This document shows positions 21,280-29,777 of a stretch of 55,441 bases of DNA, piece by piece; the stretch's first letter is position 1, and every line of letters begins with the position of its first letter. A program made the position numbers and the translations under genes. The DNA is from an uncultured Porphyromonadaceae bacterium. GTDB taxonomy: Bacteria > Bacteroidota > Bacteroidia > Bacteroidales > Muribaculaceae. The notes under the pieces were generated by a model. It made no database searches, was not told the DNA's origin, and worked only from the letters and a program-made list of their open reading frames with translations. Location: NCBI GenBank assembly GCA_905198125.1, contig CAJKBH010000027.1, positions 1-55,441 on the forward strand, in the 5' to 3' direction.

Positions 21280-23424
21280 ATGAAACTAAACTTAACAGCT
21301 CTTGCCATAGCCGGCCTCACAGCCGGAGTATGTCAGGCCAACGAAATCATCCCCATCGAGACGGACAATACCGCGCTGGTGTACACCGTCGGCGACGACG
21401 GACGTCTCTATCAGTCATATTTCGGCAAGAAACTCTCTGATTCCTCTGAATATGCATCGCTGCCCCAAAGCAAGAAAGAGGCTTATTTGACCCATGGAAT
21501 GGAGGATTATTTCGAACCGGCCCTCCATATCAACCGCAAGGCGACTCCAAATTCATCGACGCTGCTTAAATATAAGGGACATCAGACCATAGACTGTGGC
21601 GGATACAAGGAAACCGTCATCACGCTGCAGGACCCTAAGTTTGCAGACGAGGTCAAGATACACGTGGCCGCCTTCGGCCCTGAGAATGTATATAAGGAGT
21701 GGACGGAGATAACCAACAACGAGAAGCAGCCCGTTGAGCTTGAAAAGTATGCTTCGTCACTGCTTCACTTCACGGCTCCCAAATATGTGCTGACACAATA
21801 TAGCGGCGAATGGGCCAACGAGGCCAACAAGCTGAGCCAGGAGCTGCATTATGGCAAGAAGGTTGTTGACACCAAGCTGGGCACCCGTGCCGATATGTTC
21901 GTGTCGCCATTCTTCCAGGTGTCGCTCGGCGACGAAGCAACAGAGACCTCAGGCGATGTATTGGCCGGCACTCTGGGTTGGACAGGCAACTTCCGCTATG
22001 TGTTCGAGGTAGACAATTTAGGCGACCTGCGCGTAATCAGTGGTATCAACCCTTACTTCTCGTCATATCCCTTAGGCAAAGGCGAGACATTCACCACTCC
22101 GGAATTCATATTCACTCTCAGCGACCAGGGTACGGGCAAAGCAAGCCGCAATCTGCACGACTGGGCACGCCGCCATCAGATTAAGGACGGCATGGGCAAC
22201 CGCATGACATTGCTGAACAACTGGGAGGCCACATACTTCGATTTCGACGAGGAGAAACTTGTAAAACTGATAGGGGAGGCCAAGGAGCTTGGTGTGGACA
22301 TGTTCCTGCTTGATGACGGATGGTTTGCCAATAAATATCCCCGCAACAGCGACACCCAGGGTCTGGGCGACTGGGACGAGACCGCATCGAAACTTCCCAA
22401 CGGCATAGGCCGTCTCACCGAGGAGGCCAAGAAGCAGGGAGTGAAGTTCGGACTCTGGATCGAGCCTGAAATGGTAAATCCTAAATCTGAACTCTACGAG
22501 AAGCATAAAGACTGGGTCATCACCCTTCCGAACCGTGACGAGTATTATTTCCGCAACCAGCTGGTGCTGGATCTGGCCAACCCGAAGGTGCAGGACTATG
22601 TGTTCGGCGTGGTCGACAATCTGAAGACTAAGTATCCTGACATCGCATACTTCAAGTGGGACTGCAACAGCCCCATCACGAACATATACTCCAATTATGA
22701 GGACAAGGAGCAGCAGAAGCTGTACGTCGATTATGTACGTGGACTGTACAAGGTCCTGGACCGCATCAAGGCCAAGTATCCCGATCTGCCCATGATGCTC
22801 TGCTCGGGTGGCGGCGGCCGTACCGATTACGAAGGCCTGAAATATTTCACCGAGATGTGGCCCAGCGACAATACCGATCCGATCGAACGTCTGTTCATAC
22901 AGTACGGATTCTCGCAGGTATTCCCCGCCAAGGTGCAGTGCGCGCACGTGACCACATGGAACAAGAAGGCTCCCATCAAGTTCCGCACCAACGTGGCGAT
23001 GATGGGCAAGCTCGGCTTCGACCTCAACCTGCATGACCTTACTGCCGACGATCTGGCATACGTCAAGCAGTCCATCAAGGAATACAACCGCCTGAAACCG
23101 GTAATACTGGACGGCGACCAATACCGTCTTGTATCTCCGTACGAAGGCAACCATACATCCACAATGTTTGTGGACAAGGGAGGTAAGAACGCAGTGGTGT
23201 TTGCATTCGACGTACATCCCCGCTACAACGAGAAACTGATCAATGTGAAGCTGCAGGGTCTCAATCCCGATGCAAAGTACCGCGTGCACGAGATCAACCG
23301 CGCCGACTGCTCGGTTGACGACAGCCAAAGCACATACTCCGGTCAGTATCTCATGACGGTAGGTCTGCCGCTGTTCAGCAACAGCGACCTGTCAAGCCGC
23401 GTGTATGAAATCAATGCAAAATAA
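21280..23424 (+). CDS. GH36 alpha-galactosidase
   Basis: The intact 714-residue secreted product has a signal peptide to about residue 20, an N-terminal beta-supersandwich, the TIM barrel and a C-terminal beta domain. Signature blocks are LLDDGWF, LGDWDE, GLWIEPEMVNP, YFKWDCN with the nucleophile Asp461 and WPSDNTDP with the acid/base Asp530. It hydrolyses terminal alpha-galactose (or alpha-GalNAc) residues. It has its own promoter and stands last in the PUL, with all expected catalytic residues present, in contrast to the broken genes before it. Confidence 0.95.
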   Translation: MKLNLTALAIAGLTAGVCQANEIIPIETDNTALVYTVGDDGRLYQSYFGKKLSDSSEYASLPQSKKEAYLTHGMEDYFEPALHINRKATPNSSTLLKYKGHQTIDCGGYKETVITLQDPKFADEVKIHVAAFGPENVYKEWTEITNNEKQPVELEKYASSLLHFTAPKYVLTQYSGEWANEANKLSQELHYGKKVVDTKLGTRADMFVSPFFQVSLGDEATETSGDVLAGTLGWTGNFRYVFEVDNLGDLRVISGINPYFSSYPLGKGETFTTPEFIFTLSDQGTGKASRNLHDWARRHQIKDGMGNRMTLLNNWEATYFDFDEEKLVKLIGEAKELGVDMFLLDDGWFANKYPRNSDTQGLGDWDETASKLPNGIGRLTEEAKKQGVKFGLWIEPEMVNPKSELYEKHKDWVITLPNRDEYYFRNQLVLDLANPKVQDYVFGVVDNLKTKYPDIAYFKWDCNSPITNIYSNYEDKEQQKLYVDYVRGLYKVLDRIKAKYPDLPMMLCSGGGGRTDYEGLKYFTEMWPSDNTDPIERLFIQYGFSQVFPAKVQCAHVTTWNKKAPIKFRTNVAMMGKLGFDLNLHDLTADDLAYVKQSIKEYNRLKPVILDGDQYRLVSPYEGNHTSTMFVDKGGKNAVVFAFDVHPRYNEKLINVKLQGLNPDAKYRVHEINRADCSVDDSQSTYSGQYLMTVGLPLFSNSDLSSRVYEINAK

Positions 23425-23508
23425 GATTTATATCAGATATTGGATATTGGATGTTAGATATTAGATATTAGATTAGTTATAAGTTAGCAGTAGAAGTACA
23501 ATAAGATT

Positions 23509-23556
23509 CAATTCATAGATATTACAATTCATAGATATTACAATTCATAGATATTA
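23509..23556. repeat. Three exact tandem copies of a 16-bp unit
   Basis: CAATTCATAGATATTA occurs at 23509-23524, 23525-23540 and 23541-23556. Just before it (23440-23475) are imperfect repeats of ATATTGGAT / TTAGATATT. The whole 23425-23600 gap between the convergent GH36 and queE genes is AT-rich and has no gene. Confidence 0.85.
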
Positions 23557-23602
23557 GGTATAGATTGTTATAGATAGGTTATTCTTGGATTGTTTACTCG
23601 CG

Positions 23603-23626
23603 GGAGGTGTCAGTGATGACCCCTCC
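23603..23626. terminator. Hairpin between convergent GH36 and queE
   Basis: GGAGG and GTCA pair with CCTCC and TGAC around a 4-nt loop, with one mismatch. It could end transcription from both sides, although no T-run is present. Confidence 0.45.
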
Positions 23627-23663
23627 TGTCTATTTACATAGGTATTCATCTATGTATAAGCTA

Positions 23664-24248
23664 TTAACGGACTCCTATAAGTTTGTGTGTCTGAAGTGAC
23701 AGGCGCCACTTCGGGTGAGCCTTGACATAATCTATGGTTTCCGAGAGGATCCGGCGGTTTTCATCAACATCTCCGACATCGCAGGGCTGAAGACAGTATT
23801 CTTCGGCCCTTATGTCATCATATAGGCTCATGTCCTGGCCTTTGCCTTTATACACCACCTTAAGTTCGTCGATGTGTTGCAGTCTTAACCCGGCATTAGG
23901 GCAGAATCCGACCTTGGGCGAGCATACCACCCAGTCGATGCCGTCGCACAGAGGCATCGTGCCGTTGGTCTCTATTGCCACAAAACAGTTGTGCTCGTGC
24001 AAGAGGTTCACCAGTTCCCCGGTGAGCTGCAGGCACGGTTCGCCGCCGGTAATAACGACAAACCGACAGGGAGAATGCTTCCGTATTTCCTGAAGTATTT
24101 CCCGGTCGGTATATTCTTGATATGCTTCGTGACGCGTGTCACAGAAGGAGCATTTAAGGTTGCAGCCCGACAGCCGGACGAAAACCGCTGGAGTGCCGGA
24201 ATATGATCCCTCGCCCTGCAGGGAATAAAATATCTCGTTAACCCTCAT
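23664..24248 (-). CDS. queE: 7-carboxy-7-deazaguanine synthase QueE (radical SAM)
   Basis: QueE converts 6-carboxy-tetrahydropterin to 7-carboxy-7-deazaguanine in queuosine biosynthesis. The start is set at MRVNEIFYSLQGEG, which gives the classical QueE N-terminus; an upstream Met lies inside queD. The [4Fe-4S] motif CNLKCSFC is present (CxxxCxxC), as are the SAM-binding TGGEP block and ETNGT. It overlaps the queD stop by ATGA (24245-24248), so the two are translationally coupled. About 194 residues. Confidence 0.95.
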   Translation of the reverse strand: MRVNEIFYSLQGEGSYSGTPAVFVRLSGCNLKCSFCDTRHEAYQEYTDREILQEIRKHSPCRFVVITGGEPCLQLTGELVNLLHEHNCFVAIETNGTMPLCDGIDWVVCSPKVGFCPNAGLRLQHIDELKVVYKGKGQDMSLYDDIRAEEYCLQPCDVGDVDENRRILSETIDYVKAHPKWRLSLQTHKLIGVR

Positions 24249-24610
24249 GGCAGATACGGACTGATCTGGGCGACGCAATTGTCATCGACATACGTAGCGG
24301 TATTGCCTTCCGATTCCTGAACCGACACCTTATAGCACTGCGGCACCTGTTCGCAGATCCATCTGGCTATGTTTTCAGCAGTGGGATTGAAGGGGAGGAG
24401 TTCGTTGAAGTTGCCGTGGTCGAGATAACCGTGAATCCGTTCCTTGATCCGGGTGAAATCGCACACCATGCCGTCGGCGTTCAGCTCGCGTGCATAGCAG
24501 TAAACCGTTACAATCCAGTTGTGTCCATGCAGATTGCTGCATTTACTCTCGTAGCTCAGCTCCAGCCGGTGGCATCCGGCTATCTCCATGCGTTTGGATA
24601 CAAAATACAT
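24245..24610 (-). CDS. queD: 6-carboxy-5,6,7,8-tetrahydropterin synthase QueD
   Basis: QueD makes 6-carboxy-tetrahydropterin from 7,8-dihydroneopterin triphosphate, the substrate of QueE encoded immediately downstream. The 121-residue length is typical. Zinc ligands are visible as an early His (GCHRLE) and the HGH pair in CSNLHGHNW, and the DFTRIKERI and LDHGNFNEL blocks are diagnostic. A leftward -7 box (TAATTTTG, plus-strand 24648-24655) precedes it. Confidence 0.95.
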   Translation of the reverse strand: MYFVSKRMEIAGCHRLELSYESKCSNLHGHNWIVTVYCYARELNADGMVCDFTRIKERIHGYLDHGNFNELLPFNPTAENIARWICEQVPQCYKVSVQESEGNTATYVDDNCVAQISPYLP

Positions 24611-24647
24611 ATTTCGTGTCTTTCTTCGTTCTGAATAATTGCAACTA

Positions 24648-24655
24648 CAAAATTA
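24648..24655 (-). promoter_or_regulatory. -7 box of queDE
   Basis: On the minus strand this reads TAATTTTG, about 40 bp before the queD start. Confidence 0.5.
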
Positions 24656-24758
24656 ATGCATTATTTGAAAGTAGCCAAATATAGAGTGCCTTCGCTAAAG
24701 CTCCGATCAGAAACAAAAAAGAGCGGGGCATGAAAACGGAGAGTCTAAGCGAAGGAGA

Positions 24759-26261
24759 TTAAACAATATAGCTGCGGAGGGTACGGGCATCGGCGAGAGT
24801 GAGCGAATAGACGGTAGTGACCCCGGAGTTGGTGGCTACCTGCAACGAGACACGCCCGGTATAACGGGTAAAGGGAGTGCGACGAATCCGTATGGATTCA
24901 ATGTCGGGGTATCGGACATATTCACGGATACGGGCAACATTGCCTCTATTTATGAGCACGTATGCGTCCGTCAGCTCTATGCTGCTGTGACGCCAGGCCA
25001 TGACGGCATGGACGGCCATAAGAACGGCATACAGCGTGCATACCGCTATGGCCGGCATGACTATGTCGGCGGCGAAAATAAAAACCGGCAACGCTACAAT
25101 TGCTATGAGAAGATGGGGGATGAACCGGCGTACAAACACTCCCTTTCCTGAACGGGCGGTCATCAGAACGGACTCTTTGACAGAATCCTTGTCCCGGAAC
25201 GGCTGTTTGTTTCCGGCATCGTCTCCGGTCCACCAGTCAAGTATCCGATTGCCGAGGTCGGAGCCGTAGATGGTGATGTCGCCTCGCTTTTTCTCGTCCG
25301 TCACATTCTCGGCCTGGCGTATGGATATTGTCTCGCATTGTGCCAATCGCTCCAATGGGTTTTGCTTGATGCTCAGTACGGTGGCTTTGTCGCGGGCTAT
25401 GCGGCTGGTGTAGCGTGAGAACAGTCCGGACTCGAATGTAAGCTTGCTGTCGGCTATGTTGATTGTCATGCCATAGTATCGAATAGCGGTACGGCCTGTC
25501 CACAACAGCATCACAAATAAATAAATGGCGGCTCCGCAGAGCAGTATCTGACCGACAGACAGCGATATGTCGCCGGCATGAGCGTCGATATAATCGATAA
25601 GCCGCCCGGTGGCATCTCTATCTATTTCGCCGACTTTATCAAATATTGCGGCTGCGATGGCTCCGAGTATCGCGAAGCCTTGCAGATGGTTCTGACATAA
25701 AGCGCCTTTGATTATATTAAGGTTGCTGACGTGCAGTTTGTCCTGCCGGAACGGTGGCGGAGGTGCGACAGCGGTGTCAAGGCCGCCGGCATCAGGGAAA
25801 TCCTCGCCTATGCGGACCTGACGCAGCAGCGCCTGCCATTCGGATTCATTGAGAATCAGTTCCACTTCCTGCTTGTCGCTGGCAAGCGTGTCGAACGATA
25901 CACCCCGCATATCGACCAGACGGTAAAAGATGCCGCTCTTGGTCCGGAGGTTGTGTATGCGCTCCAGCGGTACGCTTGTGGTGTTCTTGAACGCCAGACC
26001 ATGAGTGTATATCAGGCTGTCTCCTTCGATATGATACTTCCGGAAGTAATATTTCAGGAATGCTATGCCGGCTGAAAGTGCGACAGCTCCGCCAACGCAG
26101 GCAATAGCCATGATGATCCGTTGCGAGTGCACGAGATCATCGTCAAACAGCATCATGCCGATTATGAATATGAATGTGGTGATGAGTTGTTGGAACGTCT
26201 GCATCCATATCACGATGAATGCGGCGGGGCTCATGCGCCGTGGCGTAGAAAAGTCATTCAT
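24759..26261 (-). CDS. Membrane protein with bacterial PH (bPH2) domains, YdbT-like
   Basis: The 500-residue product has several paired hydrophobic segments (near residues 12-65, 215-255 and 385-430) alternating with bPH2-type domains, seen in blocks such as GLAFKNTTSVPLERIHNLRT and FESGLFSRYTSRIARDKATV. This is the layout of YdbT-like proteins, which usually pair with a small YdbS-like partner. Its start overlaps the end of the upstream partner gene (26254-26261), so the two are coupled. The molecular role of the family is not established. Confidence 0.85.
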   Translation of the reverse strand: MNDFSTPRRMSPAAFIVIWMQTFQQLITTFIFIIGMMLFDDDLVHSQRIIMAIACVGGAVALSAGIAFLKYYFRKYHIEGDSLIYTHGLAFKNTTSVPLERIHNLRTKSGIFYRLVDMRGVSFDTLASDKQEVELILNESEWQALLRQVRIGEDFPDAGGLDTAVAPPPPFRQDKLHVSNLNIIKGALCQNHLQGFAILGAIAAAIFDKVGEIDRDATGRLIDYIDAHAGDISLSVGQILLCGAAIYLFVMLLWTGRTAIRYYGMTINIADSKLTFESGLFSRYTSRIARDKATVLSIKQNPLERLAQCETISIRQAENVTDEKKRGDITIYGSDLGNRILDWWTGDDAGNKQPFRDKDSVKESVLMTARSGKGVFVRRFIPHLLIAIVALPVFIFAADIVMPAIAVCTLYAVLMAVHAVMAWRHSSIELTDAYVLINRGNVARIREYVRYPDIESIRIRRTPFTRYTGRVSLQVATNSGVTTVYSLTLADARTLRSYIV

Positions 26262-26766
26262 CGCAGCCGTCTTTATTGATCAGTATCGACTTTAGCCGTT
26301 CGGCTTCGTCGTGAGTCAGGCCCGGAATGGATATTACATTTCCGGCCGACTGCGATCCGTTAATGATGTCGAGATGATAGAGTCGGAACATACGGCTCAG
26401 GGGATTTGTGCGCACGGACACCTGTTGAATCTTGCTGAACGGCACTGTCTTCACGGAGGTAAAGAAAAGTCCGGATCGGTATGATATGTCGCGGTTGCGG
26501 AGGGCATAACCCTTTACACTGTATATCCTGTGGATCAATGCGATGTTGACGGCCATTGCAATCGCCAGAGCGCTTTCAACGCCGAGGAGAATCCACCAGC
26601 CGTATGATTCCACCGTCAGCGGGATAATGAATGCAATGCCCATAATAAGTACATAAGTCATCGCTATACGGGCTGTCAGCACCTTGATGTATGTAGGTTC
26701 GACGGCCTGAAATTCAAGGTCCTCGACAGGCTGGACTGTGTCGGGCCAAATCTGTCTGTTTGTCAT
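26254..26766 (-). CDS. Small bPH2 (YdbS-like) membrane protein
   Basis: The 170-residue product has two hydrophobic segments (about 35-85) and one bPH2 domain (YALRNRDISYRSGLFF, VPFSKIQQVSVRTNPLSR). It is the first gene of the two-gene bPH2 operon, a conserved pairing. A leftward -7 box lies upstream at 26876-26883. Confidence 0.85.
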   Translation of the reverse strand: MTNRQIWPDTVQPVEDLEFQAVEPTYIKVLTARIAMTYVLIMGIAFIIPLTVESYGWWILLGVESALAIAMAVNIALIHRIYSVKGYALRNRDISYRSGLFFTSVKTVPFSKIQQVSVRTNPLSRMFRLYHLDIINGSQSAGNVISIPGLTHDEAERLKSILINKDGCDE

Positions 26767-26875
26767 AATGTGCGGTTAGTTCGATTGCGTTTCCTCGGCC
26801 GTTACCGTTTCTGCGGTGGGTATTCAGCCGTGATTATGTCGTATGCACTCAGGTGCCCGATGTGTATACAGAGTA

Positions 26876-26883
26876 CAAAGTTA
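26876..26883 (-). promoter_or_regulatory. -7 box of the bPH2 operon
   Basis: CAAAGTTA on the plus strand is TAACTTTG on the minus strand, about 110 bp before the small bPH2 gene. The 26767-27131 gap between the divergent genes also holds the opposite promoter at 26997-27027 and no further gene. Confidence 0.55.
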
Positions 26884-26996
26884 ATCAATCTGATTCAAAT
26901 ACCCTGACGTACCGTGCAAATTTACAGACTTATTTTACATCGTAAGCGGAAATATTAATATTTTGATACATATTTGTTGAAATTTGTGAAAAAATG

Positions 26997-27027
26997 TTTG
27001 TTTTATTAAAGATAATTTGTAAATTTG
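26997..27027 (+). promoter_or_regulatory. Promoter of the secreted protein gene at 27132
   Basis: TTTG at 26997-27000 and TAAATTTG at 27020-27027 with a 19-bp spacer match the Bacteroidota -33/-7 pattern very well. A 5' leader of about 100 nt follows. Confidence 0.75.
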
Positions 27028-27131
27028 CAATCGTTAGAAGCATGAATATACTACCTTGTGTTCATTTCACCCGGAATATCAGCCGTATTGCATAGCATAC
27101 AAATCAACATAAACCAACAAAACCAAAGAGC

Positions 27132-28346
27132 ATGAAGAAATTCTACACAGCGACACTGGCACTGATGGTAGCGGTATCGGCAGCAGCAGCCCCGCAGATC
27201 CGTCAGATCCTGCCGGTGAAGAAGGCAGTCAAGATGTCTGCAAACCTGAACGCGTCGGCATCGAAGACTATTGCGGCAAAGAAAGTCAGAGCCGCCGAAG
27301 AATCAGAGTCCATAGAGGGATACTACGATTTCACCCTTGGTGATTACTATTTCCAGACAAGTACACTAACTGCCGAGACTGTGCCATCCAACCTCACTCT
27401 CGACGGCACAACAGTGACGATAACCAGCGAAAGCGAGTATTTTGCATCAGATCTCGTCGGCACATACGATGCCAATGCCAACAAGCTGACATTCAGCGAA
27501 ATAAAGCTGGGTGCGGTCAGCATACAAGGCACCACTTATTACATTGCCTTCCAGCCTTTTGTGTACACTGAAGTAGGAGGAAAAGGAAATCTCAATCCTA
27601 CAGATGTTATAGGCACATACGACCCGGCAGCAGGTACTATTTCGTTTGAGTCTGACCATGGCTTCAGCTGGGAGGCATACAAAGATGCAGATTATACTGA
27701 ATCTGCAGGGTATGTGGAAATCTGGGATGTATTGGGCATGAAGAAAGGTATAGATCCAGAGGCCGGATGGACCGATTTGGATAAACCTGCCAAATGGATG
27801 GACCGGATGGTATGGCCTATGTTCATGGACGCAGCTCCCACGGAAAAGGAAATTACCGTGCAGGTGAACGAAGATCAGCCCGGTATGTACCGTATGATAG
27901 CTCCGTTCGCAGATATATGGGGAGATGCCAACATCATACTTGATGCTTCTAATCCAAACGATGTGGTCATCGAACTGCAAAATTCAGGGATTGTCCTTCA
28001 GGATATGGGAACATGCTATGTTGCATCCGCAGGCGAGGTTCTTGAAGACCCTTCGCAGGGTGCAGCCATCACGATGAAGGACAATCGTATTGAGTTCCCG
28101 GCTAAATCTGTATGGATGTACTTCCCCCAGTACAAGCAGGATAGTGTCTATTACAACGGAGAACAGACAGAACCCGGTTATCTTGAACTCCCGACAGACG
28201 ACAGTGGCGTAGCAGACGTCGTAATCGACGAAAACGCTCCTGTAGAGTACTACAACCTGCAGGGCGTACGTATCGCCAGTCCTGCACAGGGCGAGCTCGT
28301 AATCATCCGTCAGGGTTCCAAAGCAACGAAGTCAATCATCCGCTGA
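27132..28346 (+). CDS. Secreted protein of unknown function with C-terminal sorting-like domain
   Basis: The 404-residue product has a signal peptide (to about residue 20), an alanine/lysine-rich linker to about 55, and then beta-rich sequence with no recognised domain. The last 35 residues (VEYYNLQGVRIASPAQGE...) closely match the end of the VCBS protein of the PUL (VEYFNIQGVRVANPGNG...). This resembles C-terminal sorting domains of Bacteroidota secretion systems. It is a single-gene unit with its own promoter and terminator. No function is proposed. Confidence 0.8.
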   Translation: MKKFYTATLALMVAVSAAAAPQIRQILPVKKAVKMSANLNASASKTIAAKKVRAAEESESIEGYYDFTLGDYYFQTSTLTAETVPSNLTLDGTTVTITSESEYFASDLVGTYDANANKLTFSEIKLGAVSIQGTTYYIAFQPFVYTEVGGKGNLNPTDVIGTYDPAAGTISFESDHGFSWEAYKDADYTESAGYVEIWDVLGMKKGIDPEAGWTDLDKPAKWMDRMVWPMFMDAAPTEKEITVQVNEDQPGMYRMIAPFADIWGDANIILDASNPNDVVIELQNSGIVLQDMGTCYVASAGEVLEDPSQGAAITMKDNRIEFPAKSVWMYFPQYKQDSVYYNGEQTEPGYLELPTDDSGVADVVIDENAPVEYYNLQGVRIASPAQGELVIIRQGSKATKSIIR

Positions 28347-28369
28347 TATTAATTCCGACTACAAAAAAG

Positions 28370-28402
28370 GCCGACGCAATTGAAAGGGCGTCGGCTTTTT
28401 TT
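28370..28402 (+). terminator. Intrinsic terminator
   Basis: GCCGACGC at 28370-28377 pairs with GCGTCGGC at 28388-28395, followed directly by seven T. It ends the secreted-protein gene and may act as a barrier toward the convergent crcB. Confidence 0.9.
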
Positions 28403-28456
28403 ATGCTATTGTTTACCGGCCCTCAGTATTATGACATGCAAGTCTGACTGTTCCGC

Positions 28457-28500
28457 ATATAATTATATACGAGTCAGAATATAATTATATACGAGCCAGA
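28457..28500. repeat. 22-bp tandem duplication at the 3' end of crcB
   Basis: The units 28457-28478 and 28479-28500 differ at one base (GAGTCAGA versus GAGCCAGA). The second unit carries the last codons and stop of crcB (28485-28487), so the first is a duplicated copy of the gene end. Confidence 0.85.
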
Positions 28501-28874
28501 CTGTAGCCGATATATAACAACAGGAATCCCACAACCACACTTAATGCAACATATCCGATAACAAGAGGCAGATTGGAGGACTGGAACAAAAGATAGTTCT
28601 CGTTTATAAATGTGGAGAAAGTAGTGAATCCGCCGCAGAATCCGACAGTGAGAAGCAGTCTGAACTGTTGCGACAAAAGGCTATCTGAAGCGTATCTGTC
28701 GAAAAGCCCATAAAAAAGACCGATTAAAAGACAGCCTGTAACATTGACGGCAAACGTCCCCCACGGAAACAATGATGTGGCGGCAACTTGTGACTGAACA
28801 GCCTTGCCGGCCAGATAGCGGCATACGCCTCCCAGGCCGCTGCCTACGAATATCGCAATCAAATTCAGTATCAT
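28485..28874 (-). CDS. crcB: Fluoride ion channel CrcB/FluC
   Basis: The 129-residue four-helix membrane protein carries the signature GFCGGFTTFSTF and the N-terminal GGVCRYLAG block. It exports fluoride as a dual-topology dimer. No fluoride riboswitch consensus was found in the roughly 100 bases upstream. It is the last host gene before the attachment site. Confidence 0.95.
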   Translation of the reverse strand: MILNLIAIFVGSGLGGVCRYLAGKAVQSQVAATSLFPWGTFAVNVTGCLLIGLFYGLFDRYASDSLLSQQFRLLLTVGFCGGFTTFSTFINENYLLFQSSNLPLVIGYVALSVVVGFLLLYIGYSLARI

Positions 28875-29044
28875 CTGTACATATTTAGAAATCAGAGAGC
28901 AGATGCTCTGCTAAATGCAAACCTCCGGAAATTATCATGACATCGAAATTGGCGGTAATCCTGAAAGCTCCGGCGATTCGAACGGTGGTCCCTAAAACAG
29001 AAATACGCTGAAATCATATTATTATGAATTCCAGCGTATTTACC

Positions 29045-29102
29045 TGCGGAGCGACCGAGATTCGAACTCGGGATACGCTTTTGGCGTATACACGCTTTCC
29101 AG
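29045..29102 (-). other. 3' fragment of a tRNA-Ser(GGA) gene, putative attachment site
   Basis: Read on the minus strand it gives the anticodon loop CTGGAAA, the 3' anticodon-stem half GCGTG, a serine-type long variable arm (ATACGC/GCGTAT stem), a T-arm CCGAG-TTCGAAT-CTCGG and the acceptor half TCGCTCC. The 5' half is absent: the bases that should pair as CACGC are GTTGT, and no D-arm precedes. The break in the anticodon loop is where tyrosine-type integrases often recombine. The displaced 3' end faces host crcB, so the element lies to the right and a restored tRNA-Ser should sit at its far end. Confidence 0.8.
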
Positions 29103-29161
29103 ACAACTTTCTCCAATCGTAAACGACTGGTTAATAATTAGTTGCTTAAAGCTCGTTCCTG

Positions 29162-29184
29162 CTTGCGCGTATGTTGCGCGCAAG
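29162..29184. repeat. Inverted repeat near the element edge
   Basis: CTTGCGCG at 29162-29169 and CGCGCAAG at 29177-29184 pair perfectly around 7 nt. It lies between the tRNA fragment and the repressor gene. A leftward -7 box TAACTTTG (plus-strand 29194-29201) is adjacent. It could be an integrase arm/attachment feature or the terminator of the repressor transcript. No gene is seen in 29103-29244. Confidence 0.5.
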
Positions 29185-29244
29185 ATTTACGCTGCAAAGT
29201 TAATAATATTTTTTGATGTGGCAATAACTTTCGCGCCCTTTTTA

Positions 29245-29760
29245 TCATTTTTTTTCTTGAGTGTAAGAGATTCCATTGGCTGTTAGTAGCTCTCGCAAAC
29301 GCCATATTTCTTCTCGTAGGTCTATCTCCCTATCTCGGCAATCGTCGTATTTCTTTTGTAACTCATCAAGCCGGGAACATAAACGCGCGTTGTCATCGCG
29401 CAATCTTTGTATTTCTTCATCATCGCCCCCTCTCGCCTTGTCTGTGTCGCGGTCTATGCGCTCCAGGACTCCGAGTATCTGCCGCAAGGCTTCGGGGTCA
29501 TTTATTCTAATCTCCGAAAACTTATTGTTGCTGCCTACCGATTCAAGATAGCGAGGATATTCTTCCTCATCAATTTCATATCTCATAATGTCAACTCCGG
29601 GGAAGGCTTTGCGGAGGTCGGCAACTCGCTCGTCGGGAAAAGGATTGCGACCCTTTTCTACACTTGACAGAAAGCCCTGTGTTACGCCGAGAGCTGCGGC
29701 AAGCTCTTTCTGCGTTTTGCCGTTTTCTTTTCTCAATTCAAGTAGTCTGTATCGTGCCAT
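29245..29760 (-). CDS. Phage-type repressor: XRE HTH domain plus C-terminal coiled coil
   Basis: The 171-residue product has an N-terminal HTH_3 domain (LRKENGKTQKELAAALGVTQGF..., residues about 7-60) and a long charged coiled coil from about residue 105 (LERIDRDTDKAR, DELQKKYDDCRDREIDLREEI). It has no peptidase domain, so induction by self-cleavage is not expected. It faces away from the cro/xis-like genes across a palindromic operator and is most likely the lysogeny repressor. Confidence 0.8.
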   Translation of the reverse strand: MARYRLLELRKENGKTQKELAAALGVTQGFLSSVEKGRNPFPDERVADLRKAFPGVDIMRYEIDEEEYPRYLESVGSNNKFSEIRINDPEALRQILGVLERIDRDTDKARGGDDEEIQRLRDDNARLCSRLDELQKKYDDCRDREIDLREEIWRLRELLTANGISYTQEKK

Positions 29761-29777
29761 TACAAGTTTTAGTAATT

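Noticed and set aside
23440..23570. CRISPR array
   Set aside because: The 16-bp units are directly adjacent with no spacers, and no cas genes are present.
28875..28980. Fluoride riboswitch upstream of crcB
   Set aside because: No match to the conserved fluoride-aptamer pattern was found on the minus strand.
29030..29130. Intact tRNA-Ser gene
   Set aside because: The 5' half, the D-arm and the 5' side of the anticodon stem are missing.
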